Assembly: GCF_049800915.1 (NCBI RefSeq)
Contig: NZ_JBNAFY010000001.1
Span: 496,001-560,000 of the forward strand
Origin: Amaricoccus macauensis_A
GTDB taxonomy: Bacteria; Pseudomonadota; Alphaproteobacteria; Rhodobacterales; Rhodobacteraceae
Direction of reading: 5' to 3'
Length of the DNA stretch: 64,000 bases
The translations under genes and the position numbers were made by a program. How positions within the stretch are numbered: the stretch's first letter is position 1; each line of letters begins with the position of its first letter. The notes under the pieces were generated by a model, which saw nothing but the letters and a program-made list of their open reading frames with translations, was not told the DNA's origin and made no database searches. Below, in pieces: positions 8,350 to 15,986 of the stretch.

Positions 8350-9723
8350 TTACTTGACCTCTTCGGGGATCTTTTCGAGATCCTCCAGGAAACTCTTGCG
8401 CCACCAGGCAATGCTGCGGTCGCGCACACCGCTGTCCATGGATTTCCAGCGTTCGATTCGCTCGTCGAGCGGCATGTTGATGCCCTGGTAGATCGCATCC
8501 GCCGTGGCGGATATGTCGTGAGGATTGACCAGAATGGCACCGTCGAGCTGTTCCGCGGCCCCTGCGAACTCCGAAAGCACGAGAACGCCCGGATCTTCGG
8601 GGTTCTGCGCCGCGACGAATTCCTTCGCGACGAGGTTCATGCCGTCATAGAGCGGCGTCACCAGACCCACCCGTGACAGGCGGTAAAGCCCCGCGAGCAT
8701 CTCGCGCGGGTAGCCACGGGCGAGATAGCGAATCGGCACCCAGTCGAGATCGCCGTAGTCGCCGTTGATCCGCCCCGAAAGCTGGTCGAGTTCCGCCCGC
8801 AGATCCTGGTAGGCATCCACGTCGGAGCGCGAGGGCGGCGCGATCTGCAGGAAGCTGACCCGACCGCGTGTGTGCTCGTGATCGTCGAGCATGCGGCCGA
8901 AGGCCTCCATGCGATTCGGCAAGCCCTTGGAATAGTCCATGCGGTCGACGCCGAGCACCAGCGCGCGCTGGTCGATGATCCGCCCGAGCCGCGAAGCCGC
9001 CGCGGTGCCTTCCTCGCCCTCCGCAAGGCCGAGAATCTCGTCCGCGTCGATCCCGATCGGATAGGCCTTGGTGCGGAAGACATGGTCGAAGGCGCGGATA
9101 CGGCCATCGTCGAGGAAGGTCGCCCGCCCGATCTCGCGCAGATACCGCTCGAAATTTGCCCGGTCGCGATCCGTCTGGAACCCGATCAGGTCGAAGGCGC
9201 AGAGGGCGCGCGCGATGCGATTGTGCTGCGGGAGGGAGGTGAAGATCTCCGGTGCCGGGAACGGGATATGGAGGAAGAACCCCATTGGGCCTTCCCACCC
9301 GGATTGCCGCATTTCCTGGCCCATGAGGAGGAAATGGTAATCGTGGATCCAGACCGTGTCGTCGGTTCGGGTGAACTGCGCCAGCAGGCGGCCGAAACGG
9401 CGGTTCACCTCCTCGTACATCGCGAACTCGTGGTCGTCGAAATGGGCGAGATCCACCCGGTAGTGGAAGACCGGCCAAAGCGCGCGGTTCGCATACCCGA
9501 GGTAGTAGCCCTCGTATTCGGCTTCCGTGAGGTCCGCGAGCGCGAAATCCACGTTGTCTTCTGCAAAGAGCCGGACGCCTCGCGTCTCGCGCTCCAAGGT
9601 TTCCCCGGACCATCCGAACCAGACACCGCCGCCGCGTTCGCGGAGTGCCTCCCAGATGGCGACCGCGAGCCCGCCGACCTTGGGTTCCCCAGGGCTCGCG
9701 GTGCGGTTAGAGGCTATGATCAT
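8350..9723 (-). CDS. otsA: Alpha,alpha-trehalose-phosphate synthase (UDP-forming)
   Basis: A 457-residue GT20 glycosyltransferase that joins UDP-glucose and glucose-6-phosphate into trehalose-6-phosphate. It begins with IIASNRTASP and the glucose-phosphate loop KVGGLA, and carries WIHDYHFLLM, VDRMDYSKGL and the C-terminal PLYDGMNLVAKEF donor-binding segment. The start at 9723 has an AGGAAG site six bases upstream; the upstream in-frame extension lacks family character. It is the first gene of the otsA-otsB pair. Confidence 0.95.
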   Translation of the reverse strand: MIIASNRTASPGEPKVGGLAVAIWEALRERGGGVWFGWSGETLERETRGVRLFAEDNVDFALADLTEAEYEGYYLGYANRALWPVFHYRVDLAHFDDHEFAMYEEVNRRFGRLLAQFTRTDDTVWIHDYHFLLMGQEMRQSGWEGPMGFFLHIPFPAPEIFTSLPQHNRIARALCAFDLIGFQTDRDRANFERYLREIGRATFLDDGRIRAFDHVFRTKAYPIGIDADEILGLAEGEEGTAAASRLGRIIDQRALVLGVDRMDYSKGLPNRMEAFGRMLDDHEHTRGRVSFLQIAPPSRSDVDAYQDLRAELDQLSGRINGDYGDLDWVPIRYLARGYPREMLAGLYRLSRVGLVTPLYDGMNLVAKEFVAAQNPEDPGVLVLSEFAGAAEQLDGAILVNPHDISATADAIYQGINMPLDERIERWKSMDSGVRDRSIAWWRKSFLEDLEKIPEEVK

Positions 9724-9800
9724 TCTTCCTGTCACGGCGCGGAATTGACCGCAAACCGTCCCAAGAAGCAATAGGTTAATGAAAACTTCACGCTAGCGGG

Positions 9801-9833
9801 TCGGCCGAAACTGGCCGATCCCCGTTTTCGGGG
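9801..9833 (-). terminator. Paired hairpins after the DUF6477 gene
   Basis: Immediately after the DUF6477 stop on the minus strand are two adjacent stems: CCCCG-AAAA-CGGGG and TCGGCC-AGTTTC-GGCCGA. They lack a long uridine tract. They probably stabilise or end the DUF6477 transcript before otsA. Confidence 0.45.
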
Positions 9834-10157
9834 TCAGGCCGCGATGGAAAAACAGGATTTGGCTTCCGGCGCACCGCGCAGCGCAGGCTGGTGACGGGCC
9901 TCCGCGATCAGCGCGGTGAGAACGGCCACGTGACGCTGCACCGAATAGGTCGCATCCCCGCGCGCCCGGATCATCTCGATTCGCATTTCCTCGCCGAGAA
10001 GCGTGTTGAACGCAGCCTCGGACGAAACCGATTTCGGGTTCTTTATGAAGCGCTTGAGGTCCCTCTCGCGCCGATACTCGGCCACGCCGGCGCGGGCCGC
10101 ACGGATGAGAATACGGGGGCGGCGGAGAGCGGAGAGAAGGGAAGTCGTGTCGGTCAT
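9834..10157 (-). CDS. DUF6477-family protein
   Basis: A 107-residue basic protein resembling the Rhodobacterales family DUF6477. Its features are a leading TSLLSALRRPRILIRAARAG segment, an Arg-rich YRRERDLKRF stretch, and a helix with many Glu and Arg residues. No signal peptide or membrane helix is present. The family's function is unknown to me. It is divergent from a DUF6456 gene, the arrangement usually seen for these two families, and they share an upstream region with CtrA-like sites. Confidence 0.75.
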   Translation of the reverse strand: MTDTTSLLSALRRPRILIRAARAGVAEYRRERDLKRFIKNPKSVSSEAAFNTLLGEEMRIEMIRARGDATYSVQRHVAVLTALIAEARHQPALRGAPEAKSCFSIAA

Positions 10158-10248
10158 GCTGTCCTCGTTTCGGTTTTGTGACGGTGAGGATGGCCGAGAT
10201 TTTCGACGTGTTGCTCTACTTGTGATTGTTGCGCGCGCGGGCTCAGAG

Positions 10249-10286
10249 TTAAATTGATGTTAAATCAGCAAGTTAATGATGTTTAA
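10249..10286. promoter_or_regulatory. Candidate CtrA-binding sites between DUF6477 and DUF6456
   Basis: The divergent intergenic region is AT-rich and holds four TTAA elements. The first pair (10249-10252 and 10260-10263) fits TTAA-N7-TTAA exactly, the full-site consensus of the alphaproteobacterial response regulator CtrA. The second pair (10273-10276 and 10283-10286) has a 6-base gap. Control of both flanking genes by CtrA is inference. Confidence 0.5.
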
Positions 10287-10328
10287 GGTTTCTTTGAGGA
10301 ATCAACTTTAAGACGAGTTTTGCGAAAA

Positions 10329-11528
10329 ATGTGCAGAAAAGCAGGGCTTGTTGTGCAAGGAACCCATCCCATAGACGCTTCAGAAATCGACCCGGAAGGC
10401 GTCCGCTCCCGGCTTCCGGACTGGCTACCGGAACCGGCGGTCACCTATCTCGTGCATACGTCCGCAGGGCAATCGATCCGTGGCCTCGCCAGAAAGAAGG
10501 GATGCCATGCATCGACGATCCTGCGCCAGGTCCGCAAGGTGGAAGCCTGGCGCGACGATCCGCTCGTCGATGAAGCACTGGATAAACTCAGCCGCAAGCT
10601 CAGCTCCCCAAGCCCTTACAATACTGTAGAAAACGAGGTTTCGCCCATGCCCAATACGGCCACGTCCTCTTGCGACCGCCCGGATCCGCGTATCGAACGG
10701 GAAGCACGGCGCATTCTTCGTCGGCTGTGCGAAAAGGGTGCGTTTCTTGCGGTTGCCCCCAACATGGAAAAGGCCGTCGTCCTGCGCGAGGTCGTTCCGG
10801 GGCGGCAGAACCGCATCGCCGTGGTTGATCGGGATGTAGCCCACGCCTTCGCGTTGCAGGAGTGGATCTCCTGCGATCGTTCTGGAAAGATTGCATGTTA
10901 TACGATTACCACCGTGGGCCGCGCGGCGCTGAAGCGTCTGCTCACGGAGGAGCGCCAGGCCAAGGCCGCGAAGGCCACCGGGTTCGCCGAAGTCCAGAGC
11001 CCGTTCCAGGATCAGCATCGCGAGTTCGCCGAGCGCGTGGTCGCCGCTTCCGATGGGTCCGGCGAGAAGCGGATCCGCTACAACCTCGCTGAAAGCCCGC
11101 TCTCCGTTCTTGGCCGCAAGCAGGGCAAGGACGGCAAGCCCTATCTCTCACCGGAGTTGATCGAGGCGGGCGAGCGCCTGCGCGAGGATTTCGAACTCGC
11201 CCAGATGGGGCCGCGGGTCGCGCAGAACTGGGATCGGTTTCTGACCGCGGGCGGCGACCGGGGGGCCTTCAACGCCGAAAGCGGGCCGGCCGAAGGGCCC
11301 ACCGGCGCACGGGATCGGGTCGGCAAGGCGCTCGAGGCGCTCGGGCCGGGGCTTTCGGACATCGTTTTCCGTGTCTGCTGTTTCCTTGAAGGTCTCGAAG
11401 CCGCAGAGAAGCGTCTTGGCTGGTCCGCGCGCTCGGGCAAGGTCGTGCTCAAGATCGCGCTCGAACGGCTGGCAGCACATTACGCGCGAAGCCACGGTGG
11501 CGCGCAGGAAGACCGCAAGGTCGGATAA
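10329..11528 (+). CDS. DUF6456-domain putative helix-turn-helix regulator
   Basis: About 399 residues. An early helix-turn-helix-like part (SIRGLARKKGCHASTILRQV followed by RKVEAWRDDPLVDEAL) precedes a C-terminal domain like DUF6456, with YNLAESPL, ERLREDFELAQMGPRV and QNWDRF. Family members are annotated as putative DNA-binding proteins in Rhodobacterales. The ATG at 10329 is preferred; a TTG three codons upstream is also in frame. No clear ribosome site distinguishes them. It sits opposite the DUF6477 gene and may be controlled with it. Target genes are unknown. Confidence 0.75.
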   Translation: MCRKAGLVVQGTHPIDASEIDPEGVRSRLPDWLPEPAVTYLVHTSAGQSIRGLARKKGCHASTILRQVRKVEAWRDDPLVDEALDKLSRKLSSPSPYNTVENEVSPMPNTATSSCDRPDPRIEREARRILRRLCEKGAFLAVAPNMEKAVVLREVVPGRQNRIAVVDRDVAHAFALQEWISCDRSGKIACYTITTVGRAALKRLLTEERQAKAAKATGFAEVQSPFQDQHREFAERVVAASDGSGEKRIRYNLAESPLSVLGRKQGKDGKPYLSPELIEAGERLREDFELAQMGPRVAQNWDRFLTAGGDRGAFNAESGPAEGPTGARDRVGKALEALGPGLSDIVFRVCCFLEGLEAAEKRLGWSARSGKVVLKIALERLAAHYARSHGGAQEDRKVG

Positions 11529-11709
11529 GTTCCAACCGCGCATCCCGCCCTGTTTCCCGGGGGCGGGACGTTTCCCTACAAAACGGCGAGTTGATCGCGA
11601 ACTCTTGCCGTTCTACGATTGGCGCCCGGTCGCTGGTCCAGAATTTCGGGGCCATTGCGGCGAGGAAAATCTGGCCGCAACGCGCTTATCGCACACGAGG
11701 GAACTGACA

Positions 11710-12396
11710 ATGCTTCTCGACGAGGAAAAACCCACAGTCGCGCTCCACGTGCCCCGGAAGTTCCGGCGGGGCCAACTCGGACACGACGAGGCAATGTCAG
11801 TGAAATCCGGCCTGCAGCTTCTCGATCTCATTGGTCAGAGAAAGCCGGTCGAAGGCGCGAAGATGCTGGACATGGGCTGCGGCGTGAAGGTGGCGCAGGC
11901 ACTCTACGAACGCGGCTCCCCGCAGAAGCTCTATGTCGGCCTCGACGTCTACAAGCCCATGATCAGATACATGCGAAATGCCTTGTCGGGGAACGCGAAG
12001 TATCGCTTCAAGGCCGTTGATTTCCATAACGAAAAGTACAACAAGGATGGCGTCCGCATGGACGAGGTCGATGACTTTCCCGTCCGTCGCCGCGATTTCG
12101 ATATCCTGACCATGTTTTCCGTGATCACGCATATGGTCCCGGATGATGCGCGCGATGTGCTGAAGAAACTGCGGGCACATGCCGCAGACGATGCCGTGCT
12201 GATCTTCTCGACATTCGTGAGCACCGAACAGGAAGAGGATTTTGTCGATCTCGTTCCCGAAAAGCCGCTTTTCAAGGCATCCTACCGGAAGGATTTCCTC
12301 GAAACGATCATCGGGGAGTGCGGCTGGCGGATCGAGGAATTCCACCCGATCATCAAGAGGGTGATCACCAACCACTACGTGTGCCGACCGGCCTGA
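11710..12396 (+). CDS. Class I SAM-dependent methyltransferase
   Basis: A 228-residue Rossmann-type methyltransferase. The SAM-binding motif I is KMLDMGCGVKVAQAL near residues 51-65, followed by YVGLDVYKPM and the late FDILTMFSVITHM segment. The start at 11710 follows GAGGGAA; the frame stays open upstream into the DUF6456 gene but that part is not methyltransferase-like. The substrate is not evident. A strong hairpin follows the stop. It could act on a small molecule or a glycan; nothing nearby decides. Confidence 0.78.
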   Translation: MLLDEEKPTVALHVPRKFRRGQLGHDEAMSVKSGLQLLDLIGQRKPVEGAKMLDMGCGVKVAQALYERGSPQKLYVGLDVYKPMIRYMRNALSGNAKYRFKAVDFHNEKYNKDGVRMDEVDDFPVRRRDFDILTMFSVITHMVPDDARDVLKKLRAHAADDAVLIFSTFVSTEQEEDFVDLVPEKPLFKASYRKDFLETIIGECGWRIEEFHPIIKRVITNHYVCRPA

Positions 12397-12405
12397 GTGC
12401 TTGGC

Positions 12406-12438
12406 CGCTCCGCTCGCTTTCCGGGCGGAGCGCTTTTT
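12406..12438 (+). terminator. Rho-independent terminator after the methyltransferase gene
   Basis: CGCTCCGC pairs perfectly with GCGGAGCG across an 11-base loop, followed by CTTTTT. It ends the methyltransferase transcript before the convergent tpiA. Confidence 0.8.
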
Positions 12439-12456
12439 CGTGGTCTCGGCCCGCGA

Positions 12457-13191
12457 TCAGCCGGCCGCGGAGATGATCCCCCCAAAATCCTCGGCCTTCA
12501 GCGAGGCGCCACCGACCAGCGCGCCGTTCACGTCGCCGATGGCGAAGATCTCCTGCGCATTGCCCGGTTTCACCGAACCGCCATAGAGCAGGCGAATGCC
12601 GTCGGCAATCTCCGCGCCAAACCGCTCTTCGAGGTTATTGCGCATGAAATCATGCACTTCCTCGATTTCCTTCAAGGAAGGCGTGCGGCCGGTTCCGATG
12701 GCCCAGACCGGTTCGTAGGCCACCACGAGGGTTTCGGCCGTCGCACCGTCCGGGATCGAGCCCACAAGCTGGCTGCCGATCCGGTCCAGCGTGGCGCCAC
12801 TGTCGCGCTCGGCTTCCGTCTCGCCCACGCAGACAATCGCCAGCAGGCCCGCGCGCCAGGCAGCGGCCGTCTTTTCGGCCACCATGATATCGGTTTCGCC
12901 ATGGTCAGCCCGACGCTCGGAATGGCCCAGGATCACCGCCGTGGCGCCGGCATCCACCAGCATCTCGGCGGAAATGTCGCCGGTGTGCGCACCCGAGACC
13001 TTGGCATGGCAATCCTGCCCGCCGATGGGAACCGGGCCACCCGCGAGTGTCGCGATCAGCGTCGCGGGCGGACAGATCAGCACGTCGCAACCGGGCGAGG
13101 GATGGCTGGCCGCGAGTTCCTCGAGCATCGCCGAGGAGGCCTTGAGACCATTCATTTTCCAGTTTCCGGCAACGAGTGTGCGTGGCGACAT
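12457..13191 (-). CDS. tpiA: Triosephosphate isomerase
   Basis: A 244-residue TIM-barrel enzyme interconverting dihydroxyacetone phosphate and glyceraldehyde-3-phosphate. It shows the N-terminal AGNWKMN (catalytic Lys), LGHSERR (catalytic His), the VVAYEPVWAIGTG segment with the catalytic Glu, and the phosphate-binding LYGGSVKP and GALVGGASL loops. Length is normal. It is convergent with the methyltransferase gene and is not in a glycolytic cluster. Confidence 0.97.
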   Translation of the reverse strand: MSPRTLVAGNWKMNGLKASSAMLEELAASHPSPGCDVLICPPATLIATLAGGPVPIGGQDCHAKVSGAHTGDISAEMLVDAGATAVILGHSERRADHGETDIMVAEKTAAAWRAGLLAIVCVGETEAERDSGATLDRIGSQLVGSIPDGATAETLVVAYEPVWAIGTGRTPSLKEIEEVHDFMRNNLEERFGAEIADGIRLLYGGSVKPGNAQEIFAIGDVNGALVGGASLKAEDFGGIISAAG

Positions 13192-13240
13192 CCATCCAGC
13201 TCCCTATTTATGTTCGGGACTTGCTAGCAGAGGCGCGGGA

Positions 13241-13582
13241 TCAGGAAAAGTCGGGATCAACCGCCCGGAGCGCCCGTCTGGCCCATTCACAGGCCTCCTC
13301 GGGATCGTCGAGTGCGGTTTCGGGCAGGGACCAGTAGCCCATGCGCGCGGGTTTGCCCTTCTTGCCCGTATAGGTGAACTGGTGCGCGCCCTCGGCTTTG
13401 AGGGCTTCGGCAAACGATCCGCTCGCCTTGAGGAAGAGCCCCTCGTCGGAGCCGGCATAAAGCGCGAAGATCTGGCCGCGGGAATAGATCGCGAGCCCGC
13501 CCATCATCGCGCGGGCGGTCACGTCGCCCACACCCTCGAACAACTCGAGGATGTAGGCTTTCGTCTCCGCCGAAACGGCCAA
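13241..13582 (-). CDS. TfoX/Sxy N-terminal domain protein
   Basis: A 113-residue protein matching the TfoX N-terminal domain, with RAMMGGLAIYSRGQIFAL and a following FLKAS segment. Full-length TfoX/Sxy regulates competence in gamma-proteobacteria; short alpha-proteobacterial members have no known role. The reading frame starts with TTG one base after the sufA stop, so translation is probably coupled to sufA; no internal ATG fits the domain. Link to iron-sulfur assembly is only positional. Confidence 0.75.
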   Translation of the reverse strand: MAVSAETKAYILELFEGVGDVTARAMMGGLAIYSRGQIFALYAGSDEGLFLKASGSFAEALKAEGAHQFTYTGKKGKPARMGYWSLPETALDDPEEACEWARRALRAVDPDFS

Positions 13583-13583
13583 G

Positions 13584-13934
13584 TCACATGTCCGAGAACT
13601 TGATCGATTCGCCGCAACCGCAGGATTCGGTCACATTGGGGTTGTTGAACTTGAAGCCGGATTCGATCAGCCCGGTTTCATAGTCGATCTCCGTGCCGAA
13701 CAGGAACATCTGCGCCATGGGCGCGATCAGCACCCGCGCATCGTTCTGTTCCACGACCTCGTCATGCGGATCGATCGCGTCCACATAATCCATCGTGTAT
13801 TCCATGCCCGCACATCCGCCTTTCTTCACGCCGATGCGCAGGCCCTTCTTGTCGCCACGCGCCATCAGCCGCGCGATCTGGGCCTCTGCGGCCGCCGTCA
13901 TGCTGATGGGGGGCTTTCCGGGAATGCCGAACAT
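13584..13934 (-). CDS. sufA: A-type iron-sulfur cluster carrier
   Basis: A 116-residue HesB/IscA-family carrier that receives and delivers iron-sulfur clusters. The three ligand cysteines are visible: one in KGGCAGMEY and two in ESCGCGES near the C-terminus. The FKFNNPN segment is also typical. In many alphaproteobacteria sufT and sufA close the suf operon together. Here they are on the same strand but separated by a SatD-like gene and a DUF3307 gene. It could equally be named erpA-like. Confidence 0.88.
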   Translation of the reverse strand: MFGIPGKPPISMTAAAEAQIARLMARGDKKGLRIGVKKGGCAGMEYTMDYVDAIDPHDEVVEQNDARVLIAPMAQMFLFGTEIDYETGLIESGFKFNNPNVTESCGCGESIKFSDM

Positions 13935-13991
13935 GTCCGTCCAATCTCTGAGCCTTGTTGGCAGATAATCTAGGCGAGATGGGCGTCTTTC

Positions 13992-14735
13992 TCAAGGGGC
14001 GGGGGGCGGCGCACGCAGGAGGTCCAGCGCCGCGACCGTTGCCTGCGAGGCCGCGAGTCCCCAGGCAAAACTGGCCAGCGTGCCGATGATGACATATTCG
14101 CTGACCTTCCGGTCCTTTTCTCGTGAGAGCTCGTTGAAGCGCAACACGGATTTCGCGGCAATGAGAAAGCCGATCGCATCCACATGGCCTGCCAGCGTGA
14201 TCATGTAGATCAGCAGCCGTTCGAGCCGCCCGATGAAGAGCCCGCCCTTGGGCATGTCGAGGCGTTGCTCGGCCTCCTCGATCTCGACGCTCGTCATCAG
14301 TTCCTTGACCGCATAGCCCCCCGCGAAGACCGAAGCTATGAGGCCCGCGGCAAGGGCCATTCCCACGGGCAGGGCGGGTGCGATGGGCGCAAGGGCCGGA
14401 TTGGCCCAGAGCCCGGCGGTGAAGGCCTCGGGCTGGAGTGTCGCGGCTAGGCCGATCATGACGGCATGGGCCGCCTGATCGACCAGGAAGGATGTCACTC
14501 CAGGCCCGCCCAGCCGCGCCTTGAGCGCGTCGAGCAGCGCATGGCTCCCGGCAATCAGGCCGATCACGAGGGGCACGGGCGCAAGGCCGAGACAGGCCCA
14601 GGTCGCGGCGGCAACGATGGCGACATGGACGGAAAGTGCGCCGATCCGGCGCTTGTTCTCCACCATCCACCTGGTCTGGAACACGAAATCCGCGAGCAGA
14701 TGTCCAAGGGTCAGGGCGATGACGGTTTCGATCAT
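13992..14735 (-). CDS. DUF3307 membrane protein
   Basis: A 247-residue inner-membrane protein with about six hydrophobic segments. The N-terminus (LTLGHLLADFVFQTRWMVENK) is the signature of DUF3307. The family function is unknown. It follows a SatD-like gene on the same strand. SatD and DUF3307 genes are frequent neighbours in bacteria, so they probably form a functional pair. Confidence 0.82.
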   Translation of the reverse strand: MIETVIALTLGHLLADFVFQTRWMVENKRRIGALSVHVAIVAAATWACLGLAPVPLVIGLIAGSHALLDALKARLGGPGVTSFLVDQAAHAVMIGLAATLQPEAFTAGLWANPALAPIAPALPVGMALAAGLIASVFAGGYAVKELMTSVEIEEAEQRLDMPKGGLFIGRLERLLIYMITLAGHVDAIGFLIAAKSVLRFNELSREKDRKVSEYVIIGTLASFAWGLAASQATVAALDLLRAPPPAP

Positions 14736-14776
14736 CCGGCCGTCCCGCAGGGTGCAGTCAACGCAGCGCGTTCAAG

Positions 14777-14809
14777 GTTGTAATCGAGAAAACAACTTTT
14801 AAGGGTTGT
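14777..14809. promoter_or_regulatory. ACAAC/GTTGT repeat cluster between satD-like gene and DUF3307
   Basis: Three half-sites lie in the 73-bp gap: GTTGT at 14777-14781, ACAAC at 14792-14796 and GTTGT at 14805-14809. The last two form an inverted repeat with an 8-base spacer. The AT-rich sequence around them could hold a promoter for the DUF3307 gene. The satD product carries a helix-turn-helix and is a possible binder. This is inference. Confidence 0.35.
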
Positions 14810-15465
14810 CATTCCAAGGCCAAACCCGCTTCGAGTGTCTGCATCGCTTGCTGAATGGCCCAATCACCCCCGGTGCGCAGATGCTTTGCGATCATCTGCT
14901 GGCTGACGCCGAGCGCCTCGGCTGCGCCCTTCTGCGGTCCGGCATCGGGGGCAAGCATGCGGGAAAACACCTGCGCCTGCTTCACCGTCCAGCGCCGCGA
15001 GATTTCATCGGCCAGCCCGAACATCGCCTGAACAAGCGCCCTCTCGCGCGCCGGGGCCCCTTTCGGCGGGTCGGCATGATCGATCGCGAAACGCGCCGTG
15101 CGCGGCATGGCGTCGAGACCGCGCCCAGAGACCTCGAAGGCGGGACCGGCTGACGCTCCCAATGCACCGCCCCGGATCATCCCCGATCCGATCCCGATCG
15201 AGACCCGCGTGTCCCGGTCCGGCCCGAGACAGCGCACGCGGGCGCGAAAAAACAATGCCGCGCGCAGGGCCACCTCCGGCTCCGGCAGGACAGCCTGCCA
15301 GCCATCACCCCGAAACCGAACGAATTCGGGCGGCTGTGTGCGAATCCTCCAGCGCCACACGAGGCGGCTGGCCTCCCTCAGCGTTGACATGACTTCGTCG
15401 AGTTCGTCGGCACCAAGCCGGGACGAGGCGACAATATCGCCCGTCGCGATGGTCAGATCCTGCAT
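14809..15465 (-). CDS. SatD-like protein with C-terminal helix-turn-helix
   Basis: A 218-residue protein that begins with LTIATGDIVASSRL, like SatD-family proteins. It has a nucleotide-cyclase-like core (VRFRGDGWQAVLP, RVSIGIGSG) and a C-terminal helix-turn-helix (KGAAEALGVSQQMIAKHL). Its function is unknown; the layout suggests a ligand-sensing regulator for the downstream DUF3307 membrane protein. A perfect inverted repeat lies just upstream of its start. It sits between sufT and sufA but does not look like an iron-sulfur protein. Confidence 0.65.
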   Translation of the reverse strand: MQDLTIATGDIVASSRLGADELDEVMSTLREASRLVWRWRIRTQPPEFVRFRGDGWQAVLPEPEVALRAALFFRARVRCLGPDRDTRVSIGIGSGMIRGGALGASAGPAFEVSGRGLDAMPRTARFAIDHADPPKGAPARERALVQAMFGLADEISRRWTVKQAQVFSRMLAPDAGPQKGAAEALGVSQQMIAKHLRTGGDWAIQQAMQTLEAGLALE

Positions 15466-15488
15466 GTGTTCGCGGTTCCGCTTCTGTT

Positions 15489-15511
15489 GCAGTGCAAATT
15501 ACCCGCACTGC
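15489..15511. promoter_or_regulatory. Inverted repeat upstream of the satD-like gene
   Basis: GCAGTGC and GCACTGC form a perfect 7-bp inverted repeat with a 9-base spacer, 24 bases before the start codon at 15465. The position suits an operator over a promoter. Self-regulation is a guess. Confidence 0.4.
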
Positions 15512-15526
15512 GATCAACCGCAAGGT

Positions 15527-15892
15527 CTACATGAAGCCGAGTTCGAGCCGTGCCTCGTCGGACATCATGTCCATGCCCCATTGCGGTTCCCAGACGAGAT
15601 CCACGTCCACATGGCGCACGCCCGGAACCACGGAGATCGCATCCACGACCCAGCCCGGCATCTCTCCCGCCACGGGGCAGCCCGGCGCGGTCAGCGTCAT
15701 GATGATCTTCACGTCGTTCTCGTCCGAAATCTCGATCGTGTAGATCAGGCCGAGATCGAAGATGTTGACCGGAATTTCCGGGTCGTAGACACTCCGGCAC
15801 GCATCAACCACCGCCTCGTGGAGTTCATGGTCCACCGAAGACGGCTTGATGAGAGGGGTTCCCTCCATCGGGCTGTCGGGCTCGACACTCAT
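15527..15892 (-). CDS. sufT: SUF-associated MIP18/DUF59 protein
   Basis: A 121-residue DUF59 (MIP18-like) protein of the SufT group, which assists maturation of iron-sulfur proteins. Typical segments are SVYDPEIPVNIFDLGLIY, MTLTAPGCPVAGEMP (with the conserved Cys) and VDVDLVWEPQW. The ATG at 15892 has GGGAG eight bases upstream; an in-frame TTG lies five codons earlier. It precedes the SatD-DUF3307 pair and, further on, sufA, on the same strand. Confidence 0.88.
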   Translation of the reverse strand: MSVEPDSPMEGTPLIKPSSVDHELHEAVVDACRSVYDPEIPVNIFDLGLIYTIEISDENDVKIIMTLTAPGCPVAGEMPGWVVDAISVVPGVRHVDVDLVWEPQWGMDMMSDEARLELGFM

Positions 15893-15937
15893 CTGGCATA
15901 CTCCCAAAATTCCTGAGCACTACTATAGGAATTGAGG

Positions 15938-15961
15938 CCGCCCCCGTAAAGGAGGGGGCGG
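15938..15961. terminator. GC-rich stem-loop after glpQ
   Basis: CCGCCCCC and GGGGGCGG form an 8-bp stem around an 8-base loop, between the glpQ stop and the sufT promoter region. No T-run follows on either strand, so it may be an RNA-end hairpin rather than a classical terminator. Confidence 0.4.
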
Positions 15962-15986
15962 AGAGTTCGTCACCAGATCGCCGGGC

